Assembly: GCA_036365515.1 (NCBI GenBank)
Contig: CM070873.1
Span: 221,955,376-222,019,375 of the forward strand
Direction of reading: 5' to 3'
Source: Torymus aiolomorphi
Lineage: Eukaryota; Arthropoda; Insecta; Hymenoptera; Torymidae
Length of the DNA: 64,000 nt
Shown here: one piece after another, positions 52,239-63,590 of the stretch
Numbering within the stretch: position 1 is the first letter of the stretch
Layout: every line of letters starts with the position of its first letter
Program-made: the position numbers and the translations under genes
Notes under the pieces: generated by a model
Told to the model about the DNA's origin: nothing
Seen by the model: the letters and a program-made list of their open reading frames with translations, nothing else
Databases searched by the model: none

Positions 52239-53200
52239 ATGCATCCGCGTCGGGAAAATCGCAAGGCCGACCGAAAGGCGCGAAGAATAAACCACGCGAG
52301 ATCGAAACCGGGGACTGTTAGTCCCGAAGAACGCGTGCACAGTGGCGCGCGCAGCTCACGGAATAATAAGCGGAGCGTAGCTTTCACGCATATCGCAATA
52401 ACAACCTCCCCTGACTTTTTCTTTTACAGACAGGGGGTCCCAACCCGCCCCGGCACGGTTACCATTGAAGAGGCAGTGGACGAGGCAGTTCCACCCGGCT
52501 TCGACCTACAACAAGCGCTGGGCCTAGCTACGGCATGCCATTCGCAGAAGACGGCGCCGAGGAGATCCTCGAGGCGTCCCTCCCCTCGCCGGCCGAGCAG
52601 CAGTGGGTTGCGATGGAGCGACGCCTGCAAGAGGCGAGGCCGGAGTCCCGCCGAGCCATGGCCACGTAGAGCGTGGTGCTCGCCGAATGGGACGCGTACG
52701 TGGCGACCATGCTGTCGATGTTGGAGTCGGCGCGTCACTGGGCCGCGATGATCGCCAACTGCCGCGAGGAGCTGGCGGCTGTGGCGAAGGTGCGGGCGGT
52801 AAGGGCTGATCGCCGCCGCACCGAAGAGGTAGAAGGCAGCGGAGCAAGCGCGTCAGGAACTCTACGCAGCTCGGGAGCAAGAGCGACTGGCGAAGGCACG
52901 GATAAGCGCCGCCGAAGCCAGAGCGCAGGAGGCCGCGCAATTGGCGAGCCGTGCCCTGTATGCAGCGACGGTTCAGAAGCTGCGCCCTGGGACGTCGCGC
53001 GCGCTCGAGCCAGCTCGCCCTGCACCTGCGCAAGAGGCGCCTATCCGCGTAGGAGGATCAGGAAAGGCACCGGTTGTCCCACAACATCGTCGCTGCGACA
53101 TCTGCGGGCACCCGAACGTGGCAACGACCCCCGGTGCCCGAACCATGAGCAAACCCGTCAAACTGTATCTGCAGGGGCCCCTTGCGGGTTTTCAATAAAA
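52239..53200 (+). pseudogene. Accessory ORF after pol in the third gypsy element
   Basis: Downstream of pol lies a spliced-looking ORF. An acceptor TTTTTCTTTTACAG (to about 52430) precedes a coding segment starting near VTIEEAVDEAVPPGFDL. Then come coiled-coil segments (VLAEWDAYVATMLSMLESA, ARISAAEARAQEAAQLASRA) in changing frames, and a zinc-finger-like end CDICGHPNV (53096-53122). An AATAAA follows at 53196-53201. Unlike env, there is no signal peptide or membrane segment. It could be a displaced gag-like or regulatory protein. Frame breaks make the exact protein uncertain. Confidence 0.45.
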
Positions 53201-53356
53201 AGAGGCGTTAGCGGTGCGAGAATAGTTTGTCTTTTCTTCTGCGACAAAACCCGTTCTCCCCTTCCACATGTATCGCCGGCATGTTCCCGTCCCTGAGGAG
53301 ATGTTGCAGAGCGGACAACTAGAGGATCGTCCGCCGATCCGTGTCTGGACGGGGGG
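53201..53356. other. Region between accessory ORF and 3' LTR
   Basis: Ends in the polypurine tract GGACGGGGGG (53348-53357). No gene seen. Confidence 0.5.
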
Positions 53357-54181
53357 TATAACGGGAAGCGCGCGGTCCATGCTAAAATTTTAAGAAGGCT
53401 GAAAATGCGCTGCGAGCTCCGAATAATCGCGGCAAATACAGCCGCGATGTAAACACACAGGACCTTGTGCGAGGGCAAGGGATTCGCGTAAGGTACGTGA
53501 AGCGAGAGCGCGAATCAGTCTGGCGGAAGCTACCGCCGTGAAGCGAGACACGTCTCCCTGCCGTCGCCTTTTTCCTAGTGTAACCAGTGAGGCGTTGTCG
53601 CACGTGTGGGAGTGCGAGAGAGTGAGAAGGTGAGAGTAAAGGATCGCCAGAATCTTCATCGGAGCACAAGAGAGAGGAGTCAGCGGCAGGCGAGCAGAGG
53701 CGAGCTACTTGGAGAGCGTTGCGTTCCCCAATCCCACAAGCCGACGACGGAGCCCGTCGTCGCACTCCGGATTCTCCACCGCCCCGGAGCGCAAGGCGCG
53801 GAGTGTGAGAGCGGAACCTAGACAGCGCCGGAACGCCCATCGTCAGTCTGCTTCTCCTTCCTATTACAGGTGGTTGGCGCTGCGGATACCGCCGACTTCG
53901 CGGGCACGTCGCAAACCGCCGTATGCGTGCAGTGTGAGCGGCCGGAGCAAGCACGCTCCCCTTCAACGCGGGGCGGATCGCCGCGTGTTGCAACGGCCGC
54001 TGACGAGCAACGCGGCGAGAGGCTCGCCTTGTCGTCGGCCGACGGATTGCTGTGTCTCGCCGAGGGTCTCACGCCTCCCAGCGCTCCGCTTTTGATGCTT
54101 TTCTCCGCATTGTCGTTCCGCCCTGCCCAGAGATTTTCGCGAGAAGGAGCGTAGCAGCAGAACGGAAAATAGCCCGTTACT
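53357..54181 (+). repeat. 3' LTR of the third gypsy element
   Basis: Starts TATAACGGGAAGCGCG right after a polypurine tract and ends AATAGCCCGTTACTG: AACGGG...CCCGTT ends. The first TG of a usual LTR reads TA here, a probable mutation. About 825 bp, very GC-rich, with many accidental open frames. The matching 5' LTR was not found near 49.0-49.4 kb. Confidence 0.6.
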
Positions 54182-54350
54182 GTAGGTATATAAAAGTCAG
54201 TGCAAGCATCAATGTAAACATGCACAGCTGTCATTTGATATTCATATAACCACTGTGATATCAGCAACTTCTTTATACAAAGTGTTGTTCTTAGTTTTCA
54301 TTTTTTACATTCATGAACGGATTTTGGAGTAAACATTTAATGTATAAGAT
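54182..54350. other. AT-rich spacer
   Basis: No gene seen. Confidence 0.3.
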
Positions 54351-54374
54351 GTGAAAGTATATACCCTGGGAGGG

Positions 54375-54750
54375 TGCCAGTCTCAAGGCAGTGGAGATGG
54401 GGGACTTCGAAAAGCTGGCCAGGGTTACAATTTTTGTCCCTGGCAAGCACGAGGCAGGGACAATCCTGAAAAGGCTGTCCCGGCAGAATCCGGACCTCAA
54501 GGTGGATACCTGAAAGGTCAGGGGCTCCAAGGAGGTCCCCGCCATGAAAAGCGACCTTAGAATTGAAATGGCGGTGCTCGTTACTATGGAAGGCACAGAG
54601 GTCGAGGCGCTAAAACGAATCGACTTCCTGCCATACTATAGTGGCTTTAGAGCGCACTGCCTATGGAGGGAAAAAGAGTTAGCAAAGGACGGGGGTACCA
54701 CCGAAAATATGGAGGTGGACACCCCTACCTCGGACAAGGAAGAGAGGTAG
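54375..54750 (+). pseudogene. LOA/I-like LINE ORF1 C-terminus
   Basis: RNA-binding-type C-terminal segment: VTIFVPGKHEAGTILKRLSR, RQNPDLKVDT (then TGA), LPYYSGFRAHCLWRE. An in-frame stop at 54511 and a frame change follow. Ends TAG at 54750. Confidence 0.6.
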
Positions 54751-54829
54751 AACAGGAATAGCGGGCCTTCTAAAACTTAGGAAAAGCCCCACGACCCTCG
54801 GGAGCACAAATAAACATGCATCACTGCAA

Positions 54830-57715
54830 AAGCCTTGGCTATACAAAACAAAGATAACAGTCCTGAGAGGGTCTGGTCAGTTGATATGCGGGAGGATGGA
54901 CAACTCAAGGGCCTGCCTCTTGGCTAAGAGCCTAAGAGTGGAAGACCAACCCAAGTACTGCTTACGCGACCTGGCAACGGCTAAGATTTGGTACAAAGAC
55001 GAGGAAGACGGCATGCAGGAGGTAGTTGTTGCATCAGCCTATCTCCCTTACGAATCGAACTTCTGCCCTACGGGGGAGGTCATAGAACTAATTAAATTTT
55101 GTGAAGCCAAGGTGTGGGACCTGTTGTTGGGGTGCGATGCTAATGCACATCATCTGGCGTGGGGCAGCTCGGACACGAACAACAGAGGGGAGAAGCTCTT
55201 GCAGTTCCTCTCCACCACCAACCTTAACTTTCTGAACTGAGGTTGTAAGCCTACTTTCCGAAATGCGAATAGGGAGGAGGTCATTGACATCACCTTAGCT
55301 ACGAGAAATATAAGAAGTGCGATCACTAGCTGGAGAGTCTCGGATGAGATCTCCATGTCGGATTACAACCATATAGTTTTCAAAATCAAAGGACGCAGCG
55401 CAGAATCTAGACTCTATAGAAATCCAAGGAAGACAGACTGGGCCACCTATGTTGAAGAACTGAGGGCAAAGCTCAAGTCGTTCCCGGGTCGATATAGCAA
55501 TCAGATTGAATTCGATCACTGCGGTAAGGTTCTAAAGAATAACATCGTCAGTGCCTTCGAGAATAACTGCAGATTATGATTGAAGCCAGTGCAAAAGGGA
55601 GCACCTTGGTGGGAACCAATACTGGAGGCATTGAAGAAAAAGACCAGAAGACTTTATAATAGGTCTAAGAAAAGGAATAATCCAGCCGATAGAGAAGCTT
55701 TTAAAGAAGCTCAAAGAGAGTACAAAAAATAAATTGAAAGAGCCAAAGGCCTTGAAAAGCTTCTGTGAGAGCATGAGCGGTGTCTGATACTGCTAGATTG
55801 CTCAAACTGCTAAGACAGCCGAAAGCCCAAGGGTCTAATCTAGTAAGGCTTGACTCGGGGAAATGGGCGGAAGATGAGAGGTCAGCCCTTGACTGCCTCT
55901 TAGAAACGCACTTTCCTCAACACAAGACAACCACGGTGGAACAGTATGAGATAAGGGCCTGCGGCGCAGATTGGGAGCTAGCGCGACGAATCTGCGCCGA
56001 AAACCGAGTAAGATGGGCAGTTAGTGCCTTCGACCCCTTCAAGGCACCGGGAATTGATGGCATCTTCCCGTCGTTGCTACAGAAGGGGCTCGATCTACTC
56101 GTTCCTATCCTGGTGAAACTTTTTTGAGCGTGCCTAGCATATGGGTACATACCTGAATGTTGGCAAGTGGCCAAAGTGATTTTCATACCGAAACCCGGCA
56201 TTATGCAGCATTCAAAGCCGCAAGACTATAGACTCATCAGTCTGACATCCTTTGTCCTCAAGACAATGGAAAGACTGGTGGACAGATACATAAGAGAAGT
56301 ACCATTAGCAGCACATCCTTTGCACGATAGACAACACGTTTACCAGACGGGTAAATCGGTGGATACCGTTCTGGCTGAGGCGATTACTTTCGTAAAAAAA
56401 GAGGATGAAGAGCAGACGGATGATACTAGCAAGTTTGCTTGACGTAGACAAGGCGTTCAATCATACCACGAAAGAGAGCATTGTGAAGGGCGCCGAGGAC
56501 CATCTGGTACTCAATATGGTTAGCAGGTGACTTTGGCGCATCCTTAGTTGTATAAGAGTGGAGGCCCACTGGGGCTCACACTCAGAAGAGGTAAAAGTAA
56601 GGAAGAGCTGCCCGCAAGGAAGAATACTGTCTCCCACTATATGGTGCTTGGTGATCGATGAACTCATCACATTACTGAATGAGCCCAGGTCTATGCGGAC
56701 GACATCCTAATACTAGTGAAAGCCGACGACGAGCACGTACTTGCAAGGCTGATGCAGCATGCGTTACGCATAGTGCAAGCATGGTGCGAGTCCGTTAGGT
56801 TGTCGGTAAATTCGGACAAAGTTAATATGATTCTATTCACTACTAGATACAAGGTCAAACTTATTAGGGGAGTGCAACTGGGTGGCAAGCCACTAAAGCT
56901 GGTAAACGAGGCAAGTACCTGGGAGTGACATTGGATTCTAAACTAAATTGGAGAAAGCACATTAGCAAGATATGTGAGAAAGCCATAAACACTTTCTGGG
57001 CCTGTAGGAGGGCTTTTGGCAACACCTGGGGCCTATCACCGGGCAACGTGAGGTGGATGTATGAAGCTATCATCAGACCCAGGTTAATGCACGAAGCGGT
57101 GGTTTGGTGGTAGAGATGTTCACTGAAAGCCCATCGGAGATCCTTAGACAAAGTACAAAGACTAGTGATAGGGGGCATAACGGGCTCTCCGAGTACTACA
57201 CCCCTTGCAGCACAAGAGTTAATACTAGGAATACCACCCTTGCAAACCTTCATTGAAGGTGAATCGAACAGGACTTGGTGGCGCATTAAAGATGCCATTG
57301 CCTCAGGGAGCGGGTTTTACCAGGAACTTGGTCAGATCCTATCCGCTGATATCGAAGCATCGGGATGTGACAAGATAGGACAAAGGATTATATTTCTAAA
57401 ACATTACAAGATGCACATCTCTGACAGGAAAGAGTGGACCAATGATACCCAACCCTACACCCAATCGGGCGTGGTGTGGTACACGGATGGCTCCAAAAAT
57501 GAGAATGGAATGGGGATGGGTGCTTGGGAGCAAGGAAGCTCTACGGAGCTGGTGTATATACTTGACTCCCACACATCTGTGTTCCAAGCAGAAGTAAGAG
57601 CCATAGCGGAGTGTGCTGCGGTGCAGCTTACGAGAGCCAATAAGGGTTGCCCCATTACCATCTGCTCAGACAGCAGGGATGCACTGATGGCCCTTAATTG
57701 CACCATCATCTACTC
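54830..57715 (+). pseudogene. LOA/I-like LINE ORF2: endonuclease, RT, RNase H (partial)
   Basis: Endonuclease: ICGRMDNSRACLLAKS, VASAYLPYESN, LLLGCDANAHHLAWGSSDTN, DITLATRN, SMSDYNHIVF. RT: FDPFKAPGIDGIFPSLLQK, VIFIPKPG, DYRLISLTSFVLKTMERL, and VYADDILILVK (catalytic, about 56689-56720). RNase H: VWYTDGSKNENGMGMGAW (first Asp), FQAEVRAIAECAAVQL (Glu), ICSDSRDAL (Asp). Stops and shifts occur near 55240, 55577, 55735, 56127, 56442, 56670, 56928 and 57113. Ends truncated in the RNase H domain. Confidence 0.88.
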
Positions 57716-57984
57716 TGTCCCCTTGAGTCTGGTCCTTTTTTATTGTTATTTGAGGTACTTAGAACAGAAAAAAATGAGTTTTGTGAATGTGTCTCAACAT
57801 TAAATTTTGAAATTTCTATTTAATTAGAAGTTAAAAGTTCCAGAAAAATACTCATATATGGTACACTTGTCTTTAGAGCAGTGACTTCACCGGGATTGGT
57901 GCACTGAATGCGACAAATTAGCAGAGATACTACTGAAAAGTATGGGGGCGCTGCCACAGTAGCTATGGCTGACCTAGTCACAGC

Positions 57985-58380
57985 AGGAAATTTTTTTCCG
58001 TGTACTTGGTCGATTTTAACCGGACAGGTCTCATTCTTTTTTGTTTTTTTTTGTGTGATTGCGGGTCATAAATCCATTTTTTGATTGGGCCGATGTGTTT
58101 ATGTTTTATTTAGAATTTTCGATTTTCTCAAAATTTTTTCTTGGTTTTTTTAATGATAGGATCGAGATATTTTAATCGGATGGGTAGCATTCGAAAGAGA
58201 ATTAAAATACCTATATTTTCTAAAAAAAAATTTCTAGCTATGACGGTTCTTTTTTTGTTAACAAAAACGTGTTTTTGTAAAAAGCTTATAACTCTTCGGG
58301 AACGGCTTTATGTATAAACATGAACTTTATAGACAATTTTGTGGGTGGTATAGGCAATATAGAGTAAGTGACCGGATTAG
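57985..58380 (+). repeat. Interspersed repeat 'T', copy 3 (partial)
   Basis: GGTCGATTTTAACCGGACAG, the GTGTGATxGCGGGTCA block, ATGATAGGATCGAGATATTTT, the core ATGACGGTTCTTTTTTTGTT, then AACGGCTTTATGTAT. No (TG)n in this copy; it ends near 58380. Confidence 0.8.
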
Positions 58381-58559
58381 TGTGCTCTTAGAGCAGACGA
58401 CAGTCCGTATTAGTGACATATTTTAACTAATGATTATTAAAAAATAACACATCCAACCGAGTAATTTATGGGATAAATCGTCTTTTTACTGACTCTTGTA
58501 ATAGCCATTTATTATTTTTAAGCTAAGAGCCTTTTTTATCGGAAATTCCAAAAAGAGAA

Positions 58560-58960
58560 CACAAATACGAACAGGCACACTACTAGAAACAAGTACCCTA
58601 TGCGTGAAATTTCACTAAAAAAAAAAAAAAAATTTTACTAACAAAATATAATTTGAAGTAAAGGTTATTTAGGAATTTTAAAAGATTTTGACGATATTAT
58701 TATAATCAATTATTTTATTTATTTTTCACACATAATTTAAAATAAAAAATAATACATATTACTTTATACCTATTTTATACATAATTTAAAAATTAGTACT
58801 TTTTAATCTTCATAAATGAATTTAATTATAATTCTGTAATAAATAGTTGCAAAAATTATAAATTTTGTTATTAAAAATTAATTAAAGGAATCAGCAAATT
58901 AAGTTTGAGGAAACCACGGGCCAATGAATTGGCAGCGGTTTTTTTATATCGATTAATGTT
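58560..58960 (-). repeat. GCCAATTCATTGGC-ended repeat, copy 3
   Basis: Inverted relative to 38700-39110 and aligning over most of its length (TCCGATAAAAAAGG end, ATTATTATAATCAATTATTT, then CGGGCCAATGAATTGGCAGC end at 58951). No coding capacity seen. Confidence 0.8.
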
Positions 58961-59874
58961 GCTATATTGTATGCTCGTATTTTAATACCAATCAGTGATG
59001 GCAACATTGTCTACATAACAGCAAAGTTCGTGTAAGTATTTACAGTAGTGCTTGCATCATTGATAAAGATCCAGACTGAGAAGGTTGAATAATAAACTAA
59101 TAAAAGCTTTGCCCCCTTTCCAAAGGTATATTTTGAAATAAATTGTGAATAAATTGCAATTTAAGTTTCTTAAACTTAGTTTGGCTACTTAAAATGCCAA
59201 TAATGAAAATTTTAATAGCAACATTTTAATGAAAATATCATTATTTTTTTATAAATATTTCTTATTACAAAATTATTGAAAAAAGGAACCAAATATTCGA
59301 TTATATAACATTTGATTCAACCTTCATTTTTTTTTAATTTAAAATTAGTTTTTTATTTAGAGTAAAAAAACTTCACGTTGCATTTTTTCAGCACATGAAT
59401 AACCAAGATCCGAATTTAAAAATTGAACAAATCTCATTTTTGAAAGTACAGGCATGTAAAGAATTGAAATGTGCATTTTTCTGTGAAGAAATCAAATTTT
59501 CATCTTTATTAGTTTTATTAAAAATCCCAATAATCATTTTTTTTTGCGAAAACAAAAAGTTGAATGTAATTTTCTGTTCAACTCGCCTGAACTTCGTTCA
59601 AATCAACTATTTCTTTCAGAAATGTTTACACAATAAATTTTGGAAAATTAGGAATATTATAAATCATAGCGGAATAATAGAGATTGTTATTGAACCAAAT
59701 AGCGAATTTTAAAACAATTTTTTCGCTATTTTAAACCTGTATTTTCAAATGCAAAAGTTGTGTAACTAATTTTCGAATTTTGCGATTTGATTCTAACTGC
59801 TATATTCTTAAACGCCTAAAGAAGTTTTTTGGAAAATTCCAGTGCTCTATGCATTGTTGCTAAATAGAATTTTT
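58961..59874. other. AT-rich intergenic stretch
   Basis: No convincing gene. A 105-codon open frame at 59395-59712 has no recognisable motif and a composition explained by AT-rich sequence. Confidence 0.35.
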
Positions 59875-60061
59875 CGTGATTGTTACGATAAATGCTATTG
59901 AATGCGATGCGCCACGGTACACGTGTTACGTCGTGCGCACGACACGATTACGAAAATTTGTACAACAATACATAGACTATTGAAATTTTCATGTCGTGCA
60001 GATATCGTAACACGTGTACCGTGGCGCGCGACCTTCAACAGCATTTATCGTAACGATCACG
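59875..60061. repeat. Fold-back element, ~187 bp
   Basis: Arms CGTGATTGTTACGATAAATGCT...GGTACACGTGTTACG and the inverted counterpart ending GCATTTATCGTAACGATCACG. Each arm is about 60 bp. Lies about 110 bp upstream of the protease gene's TATA box. Confidence 0.85.
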
Positions 60062-60168
60062 GAATAATCAAGATAACGATAGCACGACAGAAATAATAGA
60101 CTCCAACATTTATGTTTATTTTATTATTAATTTATGATTCTATTAATGATCATTCGATAAGATCGGTG

Positions 60169-60176
60169 TATATAAG
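60169..60176 (+). promoter_or_regulatory. TATA box of the serine protease gene
   Basis: TATATAAG 34-41 bp before the ATG at 60210, giving a 5' UTR of only about 10 bases if transcription starts ~30 bp downstream (TTTTCACTTATTG region). Confidence 0.6.
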
Positions 60177-60209
60177 GAAGATTTTTTTTCATTTTCACTT
60201 ATTGCAGTC

Positions 60210-61812
60210 ATGAAGGTTTTGTGTATTTTGTTGTGCGTCGCTTTCGCGAGCGGCTTCAATATAGGTAAAAGAGATTTTAAATAGTATTTTTGTTGATTAA
60301 AATAAATTTTTTAATTACATATTATATTTCAATTTCTAATAGATAACAATGAAACACATGAAGAGAAAATTGTTGGAGGAGATTACGTTAGAATAGTAGA
60401 TGTACCATACCAGGTAAATAAATATCAACTAAATTTCGTAACATTCATTCCTTTGCAGCAATTTCTTTAATATAACTGGTTAAAAAATTAATAAATTATT
60501 TGATAGTTTTATTAATAGATTTATGTATTTATTTATTAATAGATTGTTGAATAAAATAGTCCATTAACGATGTTAATAGACCTACTTGCTTTATCGCATT
60601 ATGTATTGAATAAATTTCATACAAAACAGTTTATAGAAATTTAAAAGCTTCTTAAAATAATTCAAGAAAATGTTGAATCTGATTAAAGCTCCTTATATAT
60701 TGTATATCAACATAATAATTTCAATATCAATCTTTAAGCTCATATCTCTCAGGATGAAAGTATTTAAATTTGTTTTTAGGCTAGCGTGCTTGATTTGGTT
60801 TGGTTCAGAGTAGAGACCATCTGCGGTGCAACTATTATACATGAATCTTGGGTTATAACTGCTGCACACTGTGTCGAGTAAGATTTAGTTTAATTTTTAT
60901 AATTACATTAAGTATTTCTATATAATAGAAATTCTTTCAAATAATTAAATTAATCTCTTCATTGCAAAATAGTAATAAATCGCACATATCAGTACGAACT
61001 GGCAGTGGACGCAGAGAAACTTTAGGTAAAGTACACAGAGTTGAGAAAATTATAATGCATAAGGATTTTGATCCCATCATCCAAATCAACGACATTGCTT
61101 TAATCAAGGTAATTAAATATGTTTATTTTACCTGTGAATTACTTAGAAAGGATTTAGTATAGATATAATATCACTATTCATGACAAAATTAGTATTTAAA
61201 TGAGTGTAATAATAGTTTATACAACTTCGAAACTTGTTAAATAAATTTCAGTACAAATTTTAATTTTTGATTAAGAACTAAGAACTTGTGACTAACACGA
61301 ATATTTTCATTATATTTTTCATCTAGCTTGCAAAGCCTATTAAAGTTAATAATGAACAAAAACCTATAAAACTTGCGAAGCCACACGATATTCCCAGAGA
61401 AGGTGAATTGATGCGGATTTCTGGTTTTGGACGGATAGGGGTAAGTTCTTATCCCTCACAGAGAAAGGTTATCTTTTTTTCTAGAATTTCTTTAGTTAAT
61501 TTAATTAACTATTTTTAGGAACATCTGAACCTATCTGATTTTTTGAAGGCTGCATACGTACCTGTAAGTAATCAAGAAAATTGTCGAGGAGCTTACTGGT
61601 CACATCCCATAACCGATGATATGTTTTGTGCGGGCAATGGAGACGCTGATCCGTGCTTTGGTGATTCTGGTGGACCTGGTGTTATTCATGGTAAACTCTA
61701 TGGAATCATTTCCTTTGGTTCAAATTGTACATCGAAAATACTTCCTGGAGTCTTCACTAGGGTGCACAAATACTATAATTGGATTGAAGAAAAAACTGGA
61801 CTCAGATTCTAA
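60210..61812 (+). CDS. Secreted trypsin-like serine protease (chymotrypsin fold, S1 family), six exons
   Basis: Exons 60210-60264, 60343-60413, 60780-60877, 60973-61108, 61327-61440, 61519-61812, all with GT-AG borders; 255 residues. Signal peptide MKVLCILLCVAFASG, short propeptide, activation site KIVGGDY. Catalytic triad: His in VITAAHCV (exon 3), Asp in NDIALIK (exon 4), Ser in CFGDSGGP (exon 6). Asp six residues before Ser (DPCFGDS) predicts trypsin-like cleavage after Lys/Arg; Pro and Phe at neighbouring pocket positions (usual Ser, Gln) are unusual. Six Cys fit the three core disulfides. Likely a digestive or venom-type secreted enzyme in an insect, but expression is unknown. It is the only well-preserved host gene in the window. 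Confidence 0.95.
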
Positions 61813-61861
61813 AATTTATAAATCTACCTTAGTATAAAAAATACTTGTTTCACGTGATAAA

Positions 61862-61867
61862 AATAAA
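61862..61867 (+). terminator. Polyadenylation signal of the protease gene
   Basis: AATAAA 50 bp after the TAA at 61810-61812. A second AATAAA-like site was not needed. Confidence 0.7.
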
Positions 61868-62376
61868 ATTTTGAACATAATGAAAAAATTAAACTTGATT
61901 CTTCCTGCTAACAATGTCACACAATTAGATACTGAACGATTACTCCCAAAATAAGTATGTGGAAAATACACCAAAATTTGACGGTTTACGGTAAGTTCAA
62001 TTAGTAAAAAAGATTTCTTTTCGAGACACCAAATCTACCTTCTGTATTTGATTTTTCTACTGCTATATATCATATCCAACGATTCCCACTTAGGGCGTAA
62101 AGTTATACTTTATGCACTTTATACGAAAACTATTATTTAATAATCGTCTTTCTAAAAAAAAAAACTGTGTTAATTTTTTTTATAGTTGAAGATTGTTCTA
62201 AGATGTACGAAACCAATACCTAACTCAAACTGAACAAATTATGAATGATATTTAAATTTCTCATTTAGAATACTATTTACTACCAAGGGGAATGATTGTA
62301 ACTTTCCCACAGAAAAGTCTTGACTATTTTAAAATAGATACGCCTTACGATTATTTTGTATGTTCAGTATTATATA
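61868..62376. other. AT-rich stretch with a GCGTAAAGTT palindrome fragment
   Basis: No gene seen. GGGCGTAAAGTTATACTTTATGC near 62092-62114 is related to the palindromes at 41878-42085. Confidence 0.4.
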
Positions 62377-62681
62377 TCGACGGCTGAGAGGAAGAAGAAC
62401 GTATCTCGACGTGTGGATGAAGAACGACGTATCTCGGCGCTCGGGTGAAGAACGACGTATCTCGGCGCGCGGATGATCTCTTACGGCCAATGCACGGCCA
62501 GTATAGCGGTGAGATACGTCGTTCTTCAACCGAGCGCCGAGATACGTCGTTCTTCATCCTTGCGCCGAGATACGTCGTTCTTCATCCTTGCGCCGAGATA
62601 CGTCGTTCTTCATCCGTGCGCCGAGATACGTCGTTCTTCATCCGCGCGCCGAGATACGTTCTTCTTCCTCTCAGCCGTCGA
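62377..62681. mobile_element. Fold-back element with 28-bp minisatellite arms, TCGACGG ends
   Basis: Ends TCGACGGCTGAGAGGAAGAA and TTCTTCCTCTCAGCCGTCGA. Inside are 28-bp units GCGCCGAGATACGTCGTTCT plus TCATCCGT, about three in the left arm (reversed) and six in the right arm (forward), around an ~18-bp centre. Flanked by TATA on both sides. Shares terminal bases with the element at 39446-40881, so they are probably one family. Open frames through it on both strands are repeat artefacts. Confidence 0.88.
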
Positions 62682-62839
62682 TATAATCTTAAAATTTGCA
62701 CATCTATTTACTTGGTAGATTGCTTTAATGAACATAAAATCAAAAATCCGCGGAGGAGAGGGCCGAAGAAACAAACCGTTTCTTATGTACGTACTGAAAC
62801 GTGCCGTCCATATTTTTACTCATATAGTGAGAGCCTGTG

Positions 62840-63338
62840 AATTTTAAACCGATTAAGTCAATTTTACTTCCGTAATCGTTGGACATAGAAAACTCGTTTT
62901 TTTTTATTTTTCAAATTTTTTCTCAAAAACTAACCAAAAGAATGGTTTCAAATTTTTAGAGCTTATAGCTATTTATATTCTGCATCATCGTGATTTTTCT
63001 CAAAAAAATTGACCGTTTATTTTCTTAGTTATAAGCTTCTAAAAAAAACAGGTTTTTGTCAATAACAAGAGAACCGGGATAGCTAGAGAAATTTTTTTTT
63101 TTGGAAATTATAGGTTTTTTTACGCTCTTTCGAATGCTACCCACCAGATTTAAATATCTTGATTCTATCATTGAAAACAAGCCAAAAACAATTTTGAAAA
63201 AATCGAAAATTCTAAATAAAACAAAAACGAATCGGCCCAATCAAAAAACGGATTTTTGACCCGCCATCACACAAAAAAAAACAAAAAGAATGAGATCTGT
63301 CCGGTTAAAATCGATCGAGTAGAAGCTGAGATCCAGGT

Positions 63339-63384
<46 letters not shown>

Positions 63385-63500
63385 CCATCCATACAGATAT
63401 TTTTCAAAAATCACGTATTTTGGTTCCTAACACCTTGAATATCAAATAGAACATGTTTTTACAACAACTCAAAAAATTACTATCACAAAGCTTCCTCTAG
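62840..63500 (-). repeat. Interspersed repeat 'T', copy 4 (inverted), with (AC)n
   Basis: Order: GATTAAGTCAATTTTACTTC, TCGTTGGACATA, the core TTTGTCAATAACAAGAGAAC (63055-63075), GACCCGCCATCACAC, GAGATCTGTCCGGTTAAAATC, then (AC)n (63344-63380) and CACAAAGCTTCCTCTAGG. Confidence 0.85.
63344..63382 (+). repeat. (AC)n microsatellite
   Basis: About 19 AC units inside repeat 'T' copy 4. Confidence 0.95.
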
Positions 63501-63590
63501 GAGGAAGCAACAAATTGCTATCACGGTTATTTTGTTATTAACAAAAACGTGTTTTTGCTTCCTCCTAGAGGAAGCTTTGTGATAGTAAAT
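63490..63590. repeat. Palindromic junction between repeat 'T' copies 4 and 5
   Basis: CACAAAGCTTCCTCTAGGAG and, inverted, CTCCTAGAGGAAGCTTTGTG flank the core TATTTTGTTATTAACAAAAA. Copies 4 and 5 lie head to head around this point. A single copy of the motif lies at 34910-34935 beside copy 1. Confidence 0.8.

Larger units (their letters stand above)
54351..57715 (+). mobile_element. LOA/I-like LINE with RNase H, 5' and 3' truncated
   Basis: Non-LTR retrotransposon carrying the end of ORF1, then endonuclease, RT and an RNase H domain, the order known from I and LOA clades. It starts inside ORF1 and stops inside the RNase H domain at about 57715 with no A-tail, so both ends are lost. Many frameshifts and stops. 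Composition is less AT-rich than its surroundings. Confidence 0.88.

Noticed and set aside
52424..54267. Many long open frames on both strands in the GC-rich gypsy 3' end and LTR.
   Set aside because: GC-rich sequence has few stop codons; frames overlap on all strands and lack motifs.
38700..58960. A ~20-kb Polinton/Maverick-like element bounded by the inverted repeats at 38700 and 58960.
   Set aside because: The size and inverted ends fit, but the interior holds gypsy, Pao and LINE relics and no Polinton genes (protein-primed polymerase, ATPase, capsid, integrase set). The ends also occur singly at 36535.
59395..59712. 105-codon open frame before the protease gene.
   Set aside because: No motif, no splice or promoter support; chance in AT-rich DNA.
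62377..62681. CRISPR-like array or coding repeats in the 28-bp minisatellite.
   Set aside because: Units are head to tail without spacers and arranged as an inverted pair within TIRs.
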